A stretch of DNA of 64,000 bases from Epiperipatus broadwayi (taxonomy: Eukaryota > Onychophora > Udeonychophora > Euonychophora > Peripatidae). Below the pieces are notes generated by a model. That model worked only from the letters and a program-made list of their open reading frames with translations, did not search any database and was not told where the DNA came from. Below are positions 10,935 to 21,385 of this stretch, in pieces. Both the position numbers and the translations under genes were made by a program. The stretch is taken from the NCBI GenBank assembly GCA_028023455.1, contig JAQFVV010006701.1, positions 248,001 through 312,000 on the forward strand. The letters run 5' to 3'. Within the stretch, counting starts at the first letter, position 1, and every line of letters starts with the position of its first letter.

Positions 10935-11434
10935 NNNNNNNNNNNNNNNNNNNNNNNNNNNNNNNNNNNNNNNNNNNNNNNNNNNNNNNNNNNNNNNNNN
11001 NNNNNNNNNNNNNNNNNNNNNNNNNNNNNNNNNNNNNNNNNNNNNNNNNNNNNNNNNNNNNNNNNNNNNNNNNNNNNNNNNNNNNNNNNNNNNNNNNNNN
11101 NNNNNNNNNNNNNNNNNNNNNNNNNNNNNNNNNNNNNNNNNNNNNNNNNNNNNNNNNNNNNNNNNNNNNNNNNNNNNNNNNNNNNNNNNNNNNNNNNNNN
11201 NNNNNNNNNNNNNNNNNNNNNNNNNNNNNNNNNNNNNNNNNNNNNNNNNNNNNNNNNNNNNNNNNNNNNNNNNNNNNNNNNNNNNNNNNNNNNNNNNNNN
11301 NNNNNNNNNNNNNNNNNNNNNNNNNNNNNNNNNNNNNNNNNNNNNNNNNNNNNNNNNNNNNNNNNNNNNNNNNNNNNNNNNNNNNNNNNNNNNNNNNNNN
11401 NNNNNNNNNNNNNNNNNNNNNNNNNNNNNNNNNN
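10935..11434. other. Assembly gap, 500 N
   Basis: Exactly 500 undetermined bases, a conventional placeholder length. The frame that appears to run through it (10,903-11,469) is an artefact. Confidence 0.98.
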
Positions 11435-11469
11435 TAATTTTGTTACAATATATATATATGGCTAAATGA

Positions 11470-12205
11470 TGTCTTCATATTATTATTATTTTTGGGATAT
11501 TCTTTATAGTAAAATAACTAAATAGTTGATATTTCAATGAAATAACAAGTACCTTCCTCAGAGCATCCTCTTTCTGAAATCATAGGAATGCATGTGAGAT
11601 TTAAAATCATTTTTATCTTTTTTCTCTCCTCATATTTAAATTCTATTGGTTGAGAAGTTTTAAGAATTAATTTGCCTTCCAATAGCTTCTTCCAAATGTT
11701 GTTGATTTTCTTTAATTCACACCTTTCATTTATGCTCTTGGGTTTTTTTTAAAATCTCTATAGCTTCTCTTAGCAATCTCTGGTCATATTATTCAATTTT
11801 TGCTATATTTGTTTTATCAAAATTGATATCATGATTAATCAATTTTATATGAGAATAAATAGTTGATGAATTGAATTTTTCTCTGACTGGCAGAATGTGT
11901 TCTTCCTTTCTAATATTTATTCTACGATTTGTCTGTCAAATATAAGAACAGACCCTACATGGAATTTCATATACACCACGACACTCCAAAGAAATGTTAT
12001 TTTTATTGAAGTTGAAATATTTTATTAAATTTTTTAAAGGTAGTGTAAACTGTGTGAATATTATTTTTCCTTATAATGTTACCAATTTTGTTAGTTACTC
12101 CTTTTATATATGGCAAAATTGTCTTAATTTCTGATGTATCAATTTTTTTTTCTTTTTCTATGAATAAACCCTATTAATAATGCTGTAATTAAAACCACTG
12201 TCAAC
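11470..12205 (-). pseudogene. Penelope-like element (family A): linker, GIY-YIG endonuclease and 3' end, decayed
   Basis: The minus strand from ~12,200 downward reads SEIKTILPYIKGVTNKIGNI, then HTVYTTFKKFNK, then GVYEIPCRVCSYI (the GIY-YIG core, with the glycine after YI lost to a stop), RINIRKEEH and LLREAIEILK. The order of a PY.KG linker followed by GIY-YIG is that of the PLE C-terminus, whose endonuclease nicks the target for integration. Several in-frame stops make it inactive. The 3' flank (to ~11,470) carries a hammerhead-like motif. The plus-strand RT fragment abuts it at ~12,205, and both pieces contain the same thumb-linker residues (GF.Y.I..R), as expected for a 5' inversion of one insertion. 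Confidence 0.8.
11528..11563 (-). ncRNA. Hammerhead-like motif, PLE family A 3' end
   Basis: Minus strand: CUGAGGA (11,555-11,561), A, GGUACUUG...CAUU, then GAAAUAUC. The core heptamer, GAAA and a C17-type AUC triplet are present. Stem II is poorly paired and stem I is weak. The corresponding site at 19,374-19,407 (plus) and the eroded one at 17,829-17,873 (minus) align base for base around CU.A.GA...GAAA..UC. Confidence 0.4.
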
Positions 12206-12975
12206 ACTAGCACATTTTCTGACTTATTTTTTACAACCACATTTAACAGAAATGACATCATATGTTAAAGATGTGAATCATTTTCTTGAGCTTATCCAGG
12301 ATATTAAATTGACTAAGAATGATATTTTGGGAAGTTTTGACATTGTTTCATTTTTTACTGATGTACCTGTAAATGAAGCTATTCAACTTTTAAAAAAATA
12401 TTTAATTACCTAATTTTGCTGTGGTTTTGATTGAATACTGCTTATTGAATACACTTTTTGTTTTAGATGGCGGATGTATAAACAAACATCAGGTCTAGCT
12501 ATGGGTTTACGAATTTCTCCAGCATTAGCTTCTATTTTTATGGAAGATTTGGAAAAGAAAATTTTGACTTCAGCAGTTAAGAAACCATCTATATGGCTGA
12601 CGTATGTTGATGATACCTTTGTTATTTGTCCTCATGGTAAGCATGCTCTTGATGACTTTAATTTTTTTGAACACTTTTCATAATAATATCAAATTTGCTA
12701 TAGAAATAGAAAATAATAACCAATTACCTTTTTTACATGTTTTAATTGAAAGAAAGGAAAATGGTTTTTTATCCTGTGGTATATATATAAAAATCAGCAC
12801 ATACTGGGATGTGTCTACATTTTTTTTTCCATCACCATCCTGAATAACTATTTTCAATGGCAAAGACATTGCTAGATAGAAGGAAGAGACTTTCTGATGA
12901 GAGCCATTTTCTCCAAGACATTTCTGTTACTAATAAAATGCTCCTTGATAATGGTTTTAGTTACAGAATAAGCAT
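12205..12975 (+). pseudogene. Penelope-like reverse transcriptase fragment (family A), inverted against its endonuclease
   Basis: The frame reads VNHFLELIQDIKLTKNDIL, then GSFDIVSFFTDVPVNEAIQL (motif A, catalytic Asp), a gap with stops, then QTSGLAMGLRISPALASIFM (motif B), LTYVDDTFVI with the YVDD active site at 12,603-12,614, a frameshift near 12,665, NNQLPFLHVLIERKENGFL, and thumb-like sequence to NGFSYRISMR at ~12,970. This order is that of PLE RTs. The RT would make cDNA for target-primed integration. Both catalytic aspartates survive, but frameshifts and stops make it a pseudogene. Upstream RT0 and N-terminal parts are missing. Confidence 0.85.
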
Positions 12976-14309
12976 GAGATAAAAATCTATCATTTATTTT
13001 ATATATTGTTATGAATTATGATTGGATATTAAATAATCTTAAAGATATTTAATAGGATCATTCGATTTTGTAATAAAGTTGGTCAGAATAAAAAGATATG
13101 TTTAAGTTAATTGAATTTGTATTATTATTGAGTACTTAATCTTATTATAATTGATTTAATTAATAAGAGTACATTGATATTAGTGGACTTTTAATGTTTG
13201 AGTTAGCAGCACATTTATTTTATTTAGTTGTAATTAGAAAACAATTAAAGAGATGTATAATTAGTTAGATATCATTGATATTGTAAACCTGTAGGGCATA
13301 TTTAGATTATTATTTCATCCATCCATGAATCATTTCATTTAAATAGAAATAGAAGTAATGTTTGACTTTTGATACATGTCCATATTATTATAAATAGTGT
13401 GCTGATTCATGAGGAATATTAAAGTGTATCTGTGTAATTCTTTGTCATTATTTTCATTCTATTATAGGGGATCTATATAATAGGCATATTCTGTTTTATT
13501 TGTTTTCTATCCATTCTAAATACTGTTGGAATTTGTGAGGATATAACAAAGATTATTATTTATTATTTTATTAACTTAAGTGTTAGATTGTTATTCGTTT
13601 ATTGGTATTCATTTTAATTTATTTTATTTTCATTTTATTGCAAATGACACTACAATTCTTAGGCATTATTAAATTAAGACTGTTCTTCATTAAATAGTAA
13701 AAACAAGAGTCATAGATCACATGACCCAATTCTCTTAAGCTTGTAAGACATAATCAATGAGGATTGCCAATTCCTGAACAAGCTTTGTGATAAATGCTTA
13801 TCCAGAGCCAGCATTTAAAATATCTCTGTCAGGACCCCTCTTAGTTCATTACTTTCATTCTGTTACAAATTATGATTAATAATTAGGCTATGACTCAGGA
13901 TACATCATGGCCCACATATTTAACCTGCTAAAAATGTCTCCTAAATCTAAGGTGCATTAAATATGGGGCATTAAAAGAAGATCATACCTACATATTTAAT
14001 GTGTTACAAATAGCAGCCCAAACAGTTGGGCCATAACAAAAGTAAGCATACACACATATTTAATATGTTACACTATATATTGACCCACTCATTTACATAT
14101 TTGTCGTCCAACTATCTATGTAATTAGTTTGTTTCTGTGTGTTTATTATTTAAACCATTAATGTTCCTTTGTTTAAATTTTCCCTCAACCATCCACCTGC
14201 TTATACAATTATCTAAACCTACCCATTCATTCAACTATCCATTCAATATTTCTTTTATATATTGATTTCTTTTTATGTTCATTTTTATCTATTTACCAAT
14301 TTCTTACTT
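12976..14309. other. A+T-rich spacer with weak ~62 bp tandem repeat
   Basis: Between about 13,900 and 14,080 three imperfect copies share ACATATTTAA.(C/G)TG.TA and GGCCCA/GGGCCAT-like segments, spaced about 60-65 bp. The rest holds no recognised feature. Confidence 0.4.
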
Positions 14310-14317
14310 AACTACTG

Positions 14318-14372
<55 letters not shown>

Positions 14373-14469
14373 CATCCATCCATCCATCTATCCATCCATC
14401 TATCCATCCATCCATCCATCCATCCATCCATCCATCCATCCATCCATCCATCCATCCATCCATCCATCC

Positions 14470-14567
<98 letters not shown>

Positions 14568-14640
14568 TTGTCTACCTACCTTTACCCTATCCATCTATCT
14601 ATTTATTTGGCTACATACCCACTTTCTATCTATCTACTGA
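14310..14640. repeat. (TATC)n / (CATC)n compound microsatellite
   Basis: A run of TATC units, a central block of CATC units (~14,371-14,471), then TATC units again to ~14,567, with degenerate units after. The open frame of repeated Tyr-Leu-Ser-Ile or His-Pro-Ser-Ile is a by-product of the 4-bp period (a 12-bp codon cycle) and not a gene. Confidence 0.97.
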
Positions 14641-17370
14641 TTACATATGCACTACTCTAAATATCTATTTAGCTATCTCTTTACTTATATATATATATCC
14701 GTCTACCAACATTTATAATATCTATATACCAATCTATTTATAAGTGTATATGAAAAGGGTTATTGTAATTTAAATAATTCTTAAGATCTAATTCTACAAT
14801 TATTTATAATAATAAAAAAATTGATAGAATTACAATTGTAATTATGATGATTAAAAATTTTCTGATAAGTTTATCAGAATAGCTATTGCCGATAATCAAG
14901 GATGTCTAGCTTCATCTTCTAGCGGATCATTTTATATACGTTATTAAAATATATGAGACTATAAATATATAAAATGTGATAATGATTAAATTTTCTAGAA
15001 AGCAATGGAAAACTTCTGCTGTTTGACAATAAACTATTTTTTATTATTTGTAAACTGTTGTTTTTACGAAATTAGTTAGTTGAATTATAAAAACAGCTTT
15101 TTATCATTTTAAATATATATATACATATAGATATATGGAAATGCTGTTTATCCTTTTCTTTCCAGGGTTTAGTGCTGTAGAAATGTCATAAAATGATGTA
15201 GATTTTAAAACATAAAAATTTCCTTTTCCTCACATTTCATTTTAACTTTTCTATTTTGCCTTTGGAGATTTTGAAAGGAAAATTTATGGAAGCACATTTG
15301 AAACAAAACATAATCCGCCTTGTTAAATTGAGATATATGTTTTTTGATAATCAGACTTTTCTTGGCTGATCTAATGTCTTCTGCATGATTTAAATTCTAC
15401 CTTTTTTCTTTTTTTATAAGTTAGAAACTGTGGATAAAACAATTCTTCAAAATATAAAAGTAAACTGTAGGAGACATTTTATTGATGAAGAAAAGAAGAA
15501 TAGAAAAGTAGATTTTTTTGTTAAAGTTAGTTAATTACTTGAAGCCAGATAACACCTGGACTATTATGTCAAAAATGTGATTGACAGGTTATTGATCCTC
15601 AAATAATATCATTACTTTTATTTTTCATTTGCTTTTAGAACTCTGTTAATGAACATTATAATATCAATTCAAATCTTCATTCTATAGCATCGGGGGAGTA
15701 CACACAAAAAATTTTAAATAAATTTATACAACGTTTGAGCTAAAATGAAGTTTCTATAAATAATTTAACTTTTATAAATTTGAAGAAAGGCATACTGGGA
15801 ATATATATATATCAAAAAAATCAAAGCGTTTGTTTAAATATACATTTCTGTTATATTTTATATAAATAGTTAGAAATATTAACCCTTCAATTATAGAAGA
15901 TAAAATATGACGAAGAATAAAATAACAATAATGTATCGAAAAGAGAAATACAAATACGCATCTGAAAATTTCACGACAACCTCTGTCAACTATACTTCAT
16001 CATTATTAATTAGAGGATTAATATTTATATTGGCATACAATGGTTTCCTGATGATTATAATTAAATGATTACAAAATGTTGTTTTTATTAAATTCATGAT
16101 AAACAGTTAAAGAATAGTATTAATAGAAAAAGTGTTACTATGTTTCAAAGTAACATACAGCACAACAAATCTGTTAACGTATATATTTATATGCTATCAG
16201 TAAAAAAAAATTGGAATGTTATAAATTCACGAGGAACTGGTAAATTAGACTGATTCAAAAAGGAATGGATAGATACAAATGCAATACTCTTGAATAAGCT
16301 AACGTACACAGTGTATTTTAGCAAAAGATGAGTGGTTCCCTTGCAAAGCTACTACCTGCTGTAACTTACCTGGATCAATGCATGTGCTATATAAGGACAT
16401 AATTTAATAATTCCCAGCAGAATCTTTAAGACAACAATGCACCTGGATCACAGATTATAAAATAAAATTGACACTGCATTTCTTACCTTAACCCACAATG
16501 GAACAATGCACTAACATTAAACTTTGTTTCAAATTGGAAAAACTGCTACAGAAATATTTTAGATAATTCAAACTATGTGTGGAAGTGAAGCTATGAGTTT
16601 TAAAAATGATTTTAAGTGATTTGTAGGATTTTGTGATAACAGTTAAAGTGATGAAGATGATTTACAAAGATATAAAACATACTGTCACATTTCATATCAT
16701 AACTTGTGATTTAGACATGCTAATGCTTTAAATGTTTTGAAATTAATAGCTATTACATGTATTGATTCAGATATGACCCTGGAAGGATAGCATACATGCT
16801 AGATTGAATATAGAGAGTTAAATAATTCTGAAACCATCTGGTGTGACAATAATTCAAAATGCAAAGCTGATATAGGATTTTTGCCACATTGAAAATGAAG
16901 GATTCTTTGATGGATATAAATTTATTAATTCTAAAAATAATAGTAACTAGATACAAAGCAAACATTTAAATATCATAATAATGGAAATGTTTTATATTAG
17001 CAGCAACATCTCAAAATATAACAGTTTTTAGAGTTCGGAAATAAACTTTTGTTGATGTACCAAATAAAAACATTAGTATCATTGAAAATACTAAAAATCT
17101 AAGATTCAAAGTGATACTATTACTTAGGAACATGTTATGGCAAATATAGATTTTTAGAGAAAAAATAAATTTGAACACATAAAGTGGTGCAAAAATATTT
17201 TGTGGTAATATACTGATACAAATATTTATTTATAAATATTTTAATAAATAACACTGATGTGTGATATTTACTTATACATAATAGAAATTATATGATACAG
17301 AATACTAAGGATATTTAAATAATCTTAATATGATTATTTTTGAAATGGAGAATGCATTATTACTTTATAT
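14641..17370. other. A+T-rich stretch without recognised feature
   Basis: Random-looking A+T-rich DNA with short frames only. A frame of 70 codons on the minus strand at 16,753-16,965 has no recognisable domain. Confidence 0.55.
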
Positions 17371-17660
17371 CATATCATCATCATCATCATCAACCTTTAT
17401 CAATCCACTGCAGGATGAAGGTCTATCCAAATTCAATCCATTTTCTCAGATCTTTAGCTTTTCTTCTCCACATCACCCCTGCACACTTTCTTATTTCATC
17501 CATCCATCTCACACATGGCCTCTTTCTTGGTCTTTTACAATATTTTAGAATCCAGTTTAAGATTTTAATTGTCCATCTATTATCATCTCTTCTAGCAATA
17601 TGTCGAGCCTAACTCCACTTCAGTCTTTTAATTTTTCCAATGAGGTCAATAATACCTGTT
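17371..17660 (-). pseudogene. RTE-type LINE 3' end, second copy
   Basis: Same C-terminal tail as at 6,571-6,850, and closely similar to it. It is preceded on the plus strand by TCATCATCATCATCATCA (17,375 on), the terminal microsatellite. The minus strand reads HIARRDD, RWTIKIL, RCAGVMWRRKAK, then LD..FILQWIDK. It is truncated at nearly the same 5' position as the first copy. Frameshifts are present, so no function remains. Confidence 0.8.
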
Positions 17661-17759
17661 GTGTTTTTGATCTCTTCATATCATATATGTATACTTATAT
17701 CATATATATAATTATATTATTTATACCACATATATATACTTATATATCCTAATATTCTC

Positions 17760-18025
17760 ATAGATAAATGATGATTTCATACTATTATTTTCAGGATATT
17801 CTGTGTAGTAAATAAAATAATTAAAAAAAGTGACATTTCAGTACAAAGGCAAATACTTTTCTTAGAGCTTCTTTTTTCTCAAATCATAGGATTGTATGTA
17901 AGATTTAAACTTATTTTTTCATTCTGTTATTTCATCTTCAAATTCTATTGGTTGAGAAGTTTTAAAAATGATTTTATCCTCCAATAGCTTTTTTCAAATA
18001 TTTTATTCAATTTACACTTCTCATT
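17760..18025 (-). pseudogene. PLE family A 3' end fragment
   Basis: It aligns with 11,470-11,720 (minus): GAATATCC..AAAATAAT, the CU.AGAA...GAAAUGUC hammerhead remnant at 17,829-17,873, and AAAACTTCTCAACCAATAGA. Only the end of the endonuclease reading frame and the 3' flank remain. It abuts a plus-strand fragment of the same family at ~18,030 in inverted orientation. Confidence 0.65.
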
Positions 18026-18029
18026 CATG

Positions 18030-18245
18030 TTCTTTGGTATCTACATTTTTTTCCTCATCACCTACTAGCATAATTATTTTCAGTGGTAAAGACATTGTTA
18101 GATAGAAAGAAGAGACTTTCTGGTGACAGACATTTTTACCAGGAATTTTCTGCTATTAGAAAATGCTTCTTGATAATTATCAGGATTATTAATAGGGCTT
18201 TTTCATATAATAAAAAAAAATATATCAATATTTTAAAAATTAACA
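18030..18245 (+). pseudogene. PLE family A RT thumb fragment
   Basis: It matches 12,812-12,975: the HH(P)-type segment after CTACATTTTTTTCC, GKDIVR-like, KKRLSGDRHFYQEFSAIRKC, and IINRAFSY. In intact PLEs this segment lies between the RT palm and the GIY-YIG linker. It is cut at ~18,245 by the foldback insertion, and the sequence resumes after it at ~18,836. Confidence 0.65.
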
Positions 18246-18396
18246 TCACATGACCACCACTTTTCATGCTTGGGTATAACTGTTATAAAACAGGCAAAAC
18301 TCACTATACGTATTGCCACACACAGCAAGCTAGAGTAATCAATGGATGCCAGAAGGTTTGTGCATAAATCCCTATCTAGTGCCTACTCATCCAATA

Positions 18397-18438
18397 TCCC
18401 CAGACTAGTTTTTGGCTTGTGGCCTTTGTTGGTGAGGA
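18397..18438 (-). ncRNA. Hammerhead-like motif, left arm of 18.5 kb foldback
   Basis: Minus strand: stem I UCCUCA/UGGGGA (six pairs, one a wobble), stem II GGCC-ACA-AGCC, and palindromic stem III ACUAGU followed by C17 (canonical GUC). The core is damaged: CUGANGA reads CCAACAA and GAAA reads AAAA. The pairing survives better than the catalytic core. Confidence 0.5.
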
Positions 18439-18640
18439 ACCTTGGATCTGAGAGCATTGCACTTAGATCTTATTATATAATGCAACCCCCCAACAACCAC
18501 CCTTTTATCTCCACTTAACTATAAAACTATGAGTCTTAAACTGAAAACACCAGTTTTGTAGTTAAGTGGAGATAAAAGGTGGCTGCTGGAGGGTTGCATT
18601 AGATCCGAAGATCTATGTGCAGTGCTCTCAAATCCAAGGT

Positions 18641-18682
18641 TTATCACCGATGAAGGCTACAAGCCAGAAAATAGTCTGGGGA
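18641..18682 (+). ncRNA. Hammerhead-like motif, right arm of 18.5 kb foldback
   Basis: CCGAUGA (one change from CUGAUGA), A, stem II GGCU-ACA-AGCC, A, GAAA, AUAGU and C17 (GUC triplet), then UGGGGA for stem I. Core bases are better kept than in the left arm while stem I is worse, so neither arm is fully consensus. Confidence 0.5.
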
Positions 18683-18835
18683 TATTGGATGAGTAGGCAC
18701 TAGATAGAGATTTTATGCACAAGCCTTCTGGCATCCATTGATTACTCTAACTTGCTGTGTGTGACAATATGTATAGTGAATTTTGCCTGTTTTATGTTTT
18801 AAAAATTATGACAGTTCTACCATATATGAAAAAAG

Positions 18836-19440
18836 TGATAAAATTAGTAATGTTTTTTTTTTTTAAAAAATATCTCACAATTTACACTACCTTTAAAAAA
18901 ATTAAATATTATATGGCCTAAAGATAAAATTCTTTTGGAGTGTCATGATTTGTATGAAATTTTATTCAAAGCTTGTTCATAATCATACATTGATCAGAGT
19001 AATCTTAGAATAAATATAAGAAAAAAGAACACATTTTGGAATTTAGAGAGAAGTCTTACTTATCAGCCACTTATTCAACATAAAATTAAATAATTATAAC
19101 GTTAATTTTAATAAAGTATATACTCTGGCAAAAAGTGAACAATATAATCAGAGATTGCTAAGGGAAGCTATAGAGATTTTTAAAAGTCTCAAGAGTTTGA
19201 ATGAGAAGTGTGAATTGGAAAAAATAAACACTATTTGAAAAAAGCTATTGGTGGGCAAAATATTTCCCAGAACTTTTTAAGAAAAAGAATTTGACTTTGA
19301 GAGGAAATAACAAATGGGAAAAAAATAATGATTTTAAATCTCACACACTTTTTTATGATTTGAGATAAAAATTCTGATGAATGTATTTTTTATTGTATTG
19401 AAACATCATCTTTTTAGCTATTTTACTTATTACATGGAAT
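18836..19440 (+). pseudogene. PLE family A GIY-YIG endonuclease and 3' end
   Basis: After TIYTTFKK the frame gives SFGVS.FV.NF, SYIDQSNLRINIRKKEHILE (SYIG-type core with G changed to D, conserved Arg, KEH), a TYQPLIQH/SATYS segment, and YNQRLLREAIEIFKSLKSLN with the conserved Glu. It then ends in KIFPRTF-like sequence. The GIY-YIG domain would nick target DNA. It belongs with the RT thumb at 18,030-18,245, from which the foldback separates it. Stops and frameshifts make it inactive. The 3' flank carries CUGAUGA...GAAACAUC. Confidence 0.75.
19374..19410 (+). ncRNA. Hammerhead-like motif, PLE family A 3' end
   Basis: CUGAUGA (19,374-19,380), A, a weak GUAU/GUAU stem II with a long U-rich loop, GAAA (19,400-19,403), then CAUC, giving a one-pair stem III with AUC cleavage triplet. 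The core bases are intact; stem I is only partly paired (an A/U run). Confidence 0.45.
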
Positions 19441-19499
19441 ATCCTAAAAATAATAGTATTAAATCATATATATGTAAAAGATATATTTTGCGGGTTCAT

Positions 19500-19625
19500 C
19501 CATGTTAAAAAATTTAAATATTGATATACCAATGTTTCAACTTGATCACACAAGTCAACCACTGGGTGATAAAAGGTAAAAAGATGATTATAGAGGCACT
19601 ACAATGATTGATTTGAAAAAAATGT
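19500..19625 (-). other. 3' flank of PLE family B with hairpin-GAAAC motif
   Basis: Minus strand ~19,561-19,516 reads GGUUG, ACUUG-UGUGA-UCAAGU, U, GAAAC, AUUGGUA. The five-pair hairpin, GAAAC and an AC-AUUG-GU stem III candidate with GUA triplet are present. The CUGANGA half has been lost, so only half a hammerhead remains. Confidence 0.35.
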
Positions 19626-19639
19626 TAAAGTTCCACCAA

Positions 19640-20010
19640 TAGCAAAAATGTTAAATTAAGAAAGTTTTTTAAAAAAATCTTTCCAAATAGGAGGAAGTTT
19701 GCATGTATCATCTCACTTATTGATACAATCTGGCCTTTTAAGTATCTCAATGGCTTCTCTAATTTTGCACTGGTAGAGATTATCACATCTGGATATGATC
19801 CTGGTACTAGAAAAATCAATTTTATGACCTGAATCTATAGTATGGAGTGAGAGTGCTGATGATGATGAGTGTTGTTTAACTGCATTAGCATGCTCATCTC
19901 TCCTAACACTGATGTGATGATTACTCATACCTATGTAAGAAGCTTTATAATTTTTACATGAGATTTGATAAACACCATGAGATTCAAGAGGGATTGAATC
20001 CTTAGGCTAG
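19640..20010 (-). pseudogene. Penelope-like element (family B): GIY-YIG endonuclease
   Basis: The minus strand reads LESHGVYQISCKNYKASYIG (first Tyr in VYQI, second in SYIG), MSNHHISVRRDEHANAVKQH (conserved Arg), LSLHTIDSGHKIDFSSTRII and QCKIREAIEILKRPDCINK then a stop; the Glu of REAIE fits the metal-binding position. All four hallmark GIY-YIG residues survive. The residual CKLPPIWKDF follows out of frame. It is directly downstream of its RT, as in complete PLEs. Confidence 0.85.
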
Positions 20011-21270
20011 GTTATTATATTGCTGATCTTTTGATGAGTAGAAAATGCTGTATCTATATTATAGCATTTTAATATACATCCAATACTGTCTGTAGTTCCT
20101 TTTACATATGGAACACAAATCCTAATAGCTGATTTATCATTTTTTTGTTTCCTATTTTGTCCATTTTGGGCTTGAAATAAGGCTTTTTTTATAAATTTAT
20201 AATTATAACTATTGGCTAATAAAACACTATTAATATGATTTATTTCTTATTTCAGATGTGACTTATCTGAAAGGTTAATTGCTCTATTTATAAGAGTTTT
20301 GGCTACAGAAAATTCCTGAGTTGGGTGATGATGAGAATGTAAATGTAAATATCTGTCTTTGTGTGTATTCTTTCTGTAAATTGAAAAAGATAAAGTATTT
20401 GGTGTTCTGGTGACTAGAACATCAAGAAAAAGGAGTTTTTTTTATCAGACTCTGTCTCCATTGTAAATTTAATATGAGGATGCATATTATTTAAATTAAT
20501 AAAAAATCAGCTAATTTATTTTTTCCATGTTTCCATATGACAAAAGTGTCATCTATGTATCTGAGCCAAATGAGAGGTTTTGAAGATGATGATTCTAAAG
20601 CACGAGTTTCTATATTTTCCATGAATAAATCAGCTATTACTCCTGAGATAGGTGAGCCCATAGGAGTACCAAAAATGTGTCTGTAATGCTGTCCATTGTA
20701 TACAAAATATGTGTTCAAGAATCAAAGCAATAATATGGTCTGGTCAATTGCAACATTGTGAAATTATATTTAAACAACATCAATTGGAATGTTTGTAAAC
20801 AAAGACACTACATCAAAACTGACCAGAATGTCATTAGCATTAATTTAAAAAATTTTTAAAACAGAAATAAAATGAAAAGAGTTTTTTATATATGATTTAA
20901 TAGATGGGATTGTAGGTTTAATGAAATCAGATAAATATCTAGCTAAAATATGAATTGGAGATCCTATTGTGCTTACTATTAGATGAAGGGGGGTTTCTGG
21001 TTTGTGAATTTTTGGAAGTCCATAATTTTTCACAAGGGATTATTTTATTTTTTATCTTTGTTTCAATATGCGATTTATTAATAATGACTTTTGTTATTTT
21101 TTCAAATTCTTAGTATGATCTCTTTTTGATAGTTTATAAGTTTTATCATCAAGCAGATCTAAAATTTAATTATGGTAAATGTCATGATGCATAACAACAG
21201 TGGCAATACCTTTATCAGCTGGAAGTACAATAATTGATTTGTCCGATTTTATATTATTTAATGCTTGTCT
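20011..21270 (-). pseudogene. Penelope-like reverse transcriptase (family B)
   Basis: In minus-strand order: YGLPKIHKPETPLHLIVSTI (PLE signature, 21,030 down), IGSPIHILARYLSDFIKPTI, ILVSFDVVSLFTNIPID (motif A, catalytic Asp), stops, then FVYNGQHYRHIFGTPMGSPI and SGVIADLFMENIE (motif B), LRYIDDTFVIW (YIDD active site near 20,545), a frameshift, HPHIKFTMETESDKK, and the linker ICVPYVKGTTDSIGCILK before the endonuclease. This is the most complete family B copy: the PLE signature, both catalytic Asp motifs and the linker are visible. Several stops and frameshifts inactivate it. The N-terminal part is eroded beyond ~21,250. Confidence 0.88.
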
Positions 21271-21275
21271 TTCTT

Positions 21276-21279
<4 letters not shown>

Positions 21280-21319
<40 letters not shown>

Positions 21320-21385
21320 AACCATATATTTTATAATATATCATCAATAATATATATATATATATATATATATCATTAATGATAT
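21280..21385. repeat. (TA)n microsatellite within a short palindrome
   Basis: Two (TA)n blocks (about 21,284-21,317 and 21,350-21,373) flank ATTTTATAATATATCATCAA, whose complement follows the second block. The structure could be a decayed MITE or simply TA slippage. Confidence 0.8.

Larger units (their letters stand above)
18250..18835. mobile_element. Foldback element with hammerhead motifs in both arms, inserted into a PLE
   Basis: Inverted arms of roughly 260 bp pair from CACTTTTCAT / ATGAAAAAAGTG at the outside to CAGTTTTGTAGTTAAG-type sequence at the centre (~18,540). They include GGATGCCAGAAGG, ACTCATCCAATATCCCCAGA and GGAGATAAAAGG and complements. It splits PLE family A: RT thumb to the left, endonuclease linker to the right. 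No protein frame is present. The hammerhead-like motifs at 18,397-18,438 (minus) and 18,641-18,682 (plus) are mirror copies. Confidence 0.8.

Noticed and set aside
10903-11469. 188-codon open frame
   Set aside because: It is open only because it runs through 500 N; the real codons at each end are few and unrelated.
12885-12905. CTGATGAGAGCC as a hammerhead core
   Set aside because: It lies in the PLE RT thumb coding region (RLSDE), and no GAAA or pairing flanks follow.
14310-14570. CRISPR-like array
   Set aside because: Pure tetranucleotide repeat without spacers; the organism is a eukaryote.
14275-14640. 121-codon frame of Tyr-Leu-Ser-Ile and His-Pro-Ser-Ile repeats
   Set aside because: Direct translation of a tetranucleotide microsatellite.
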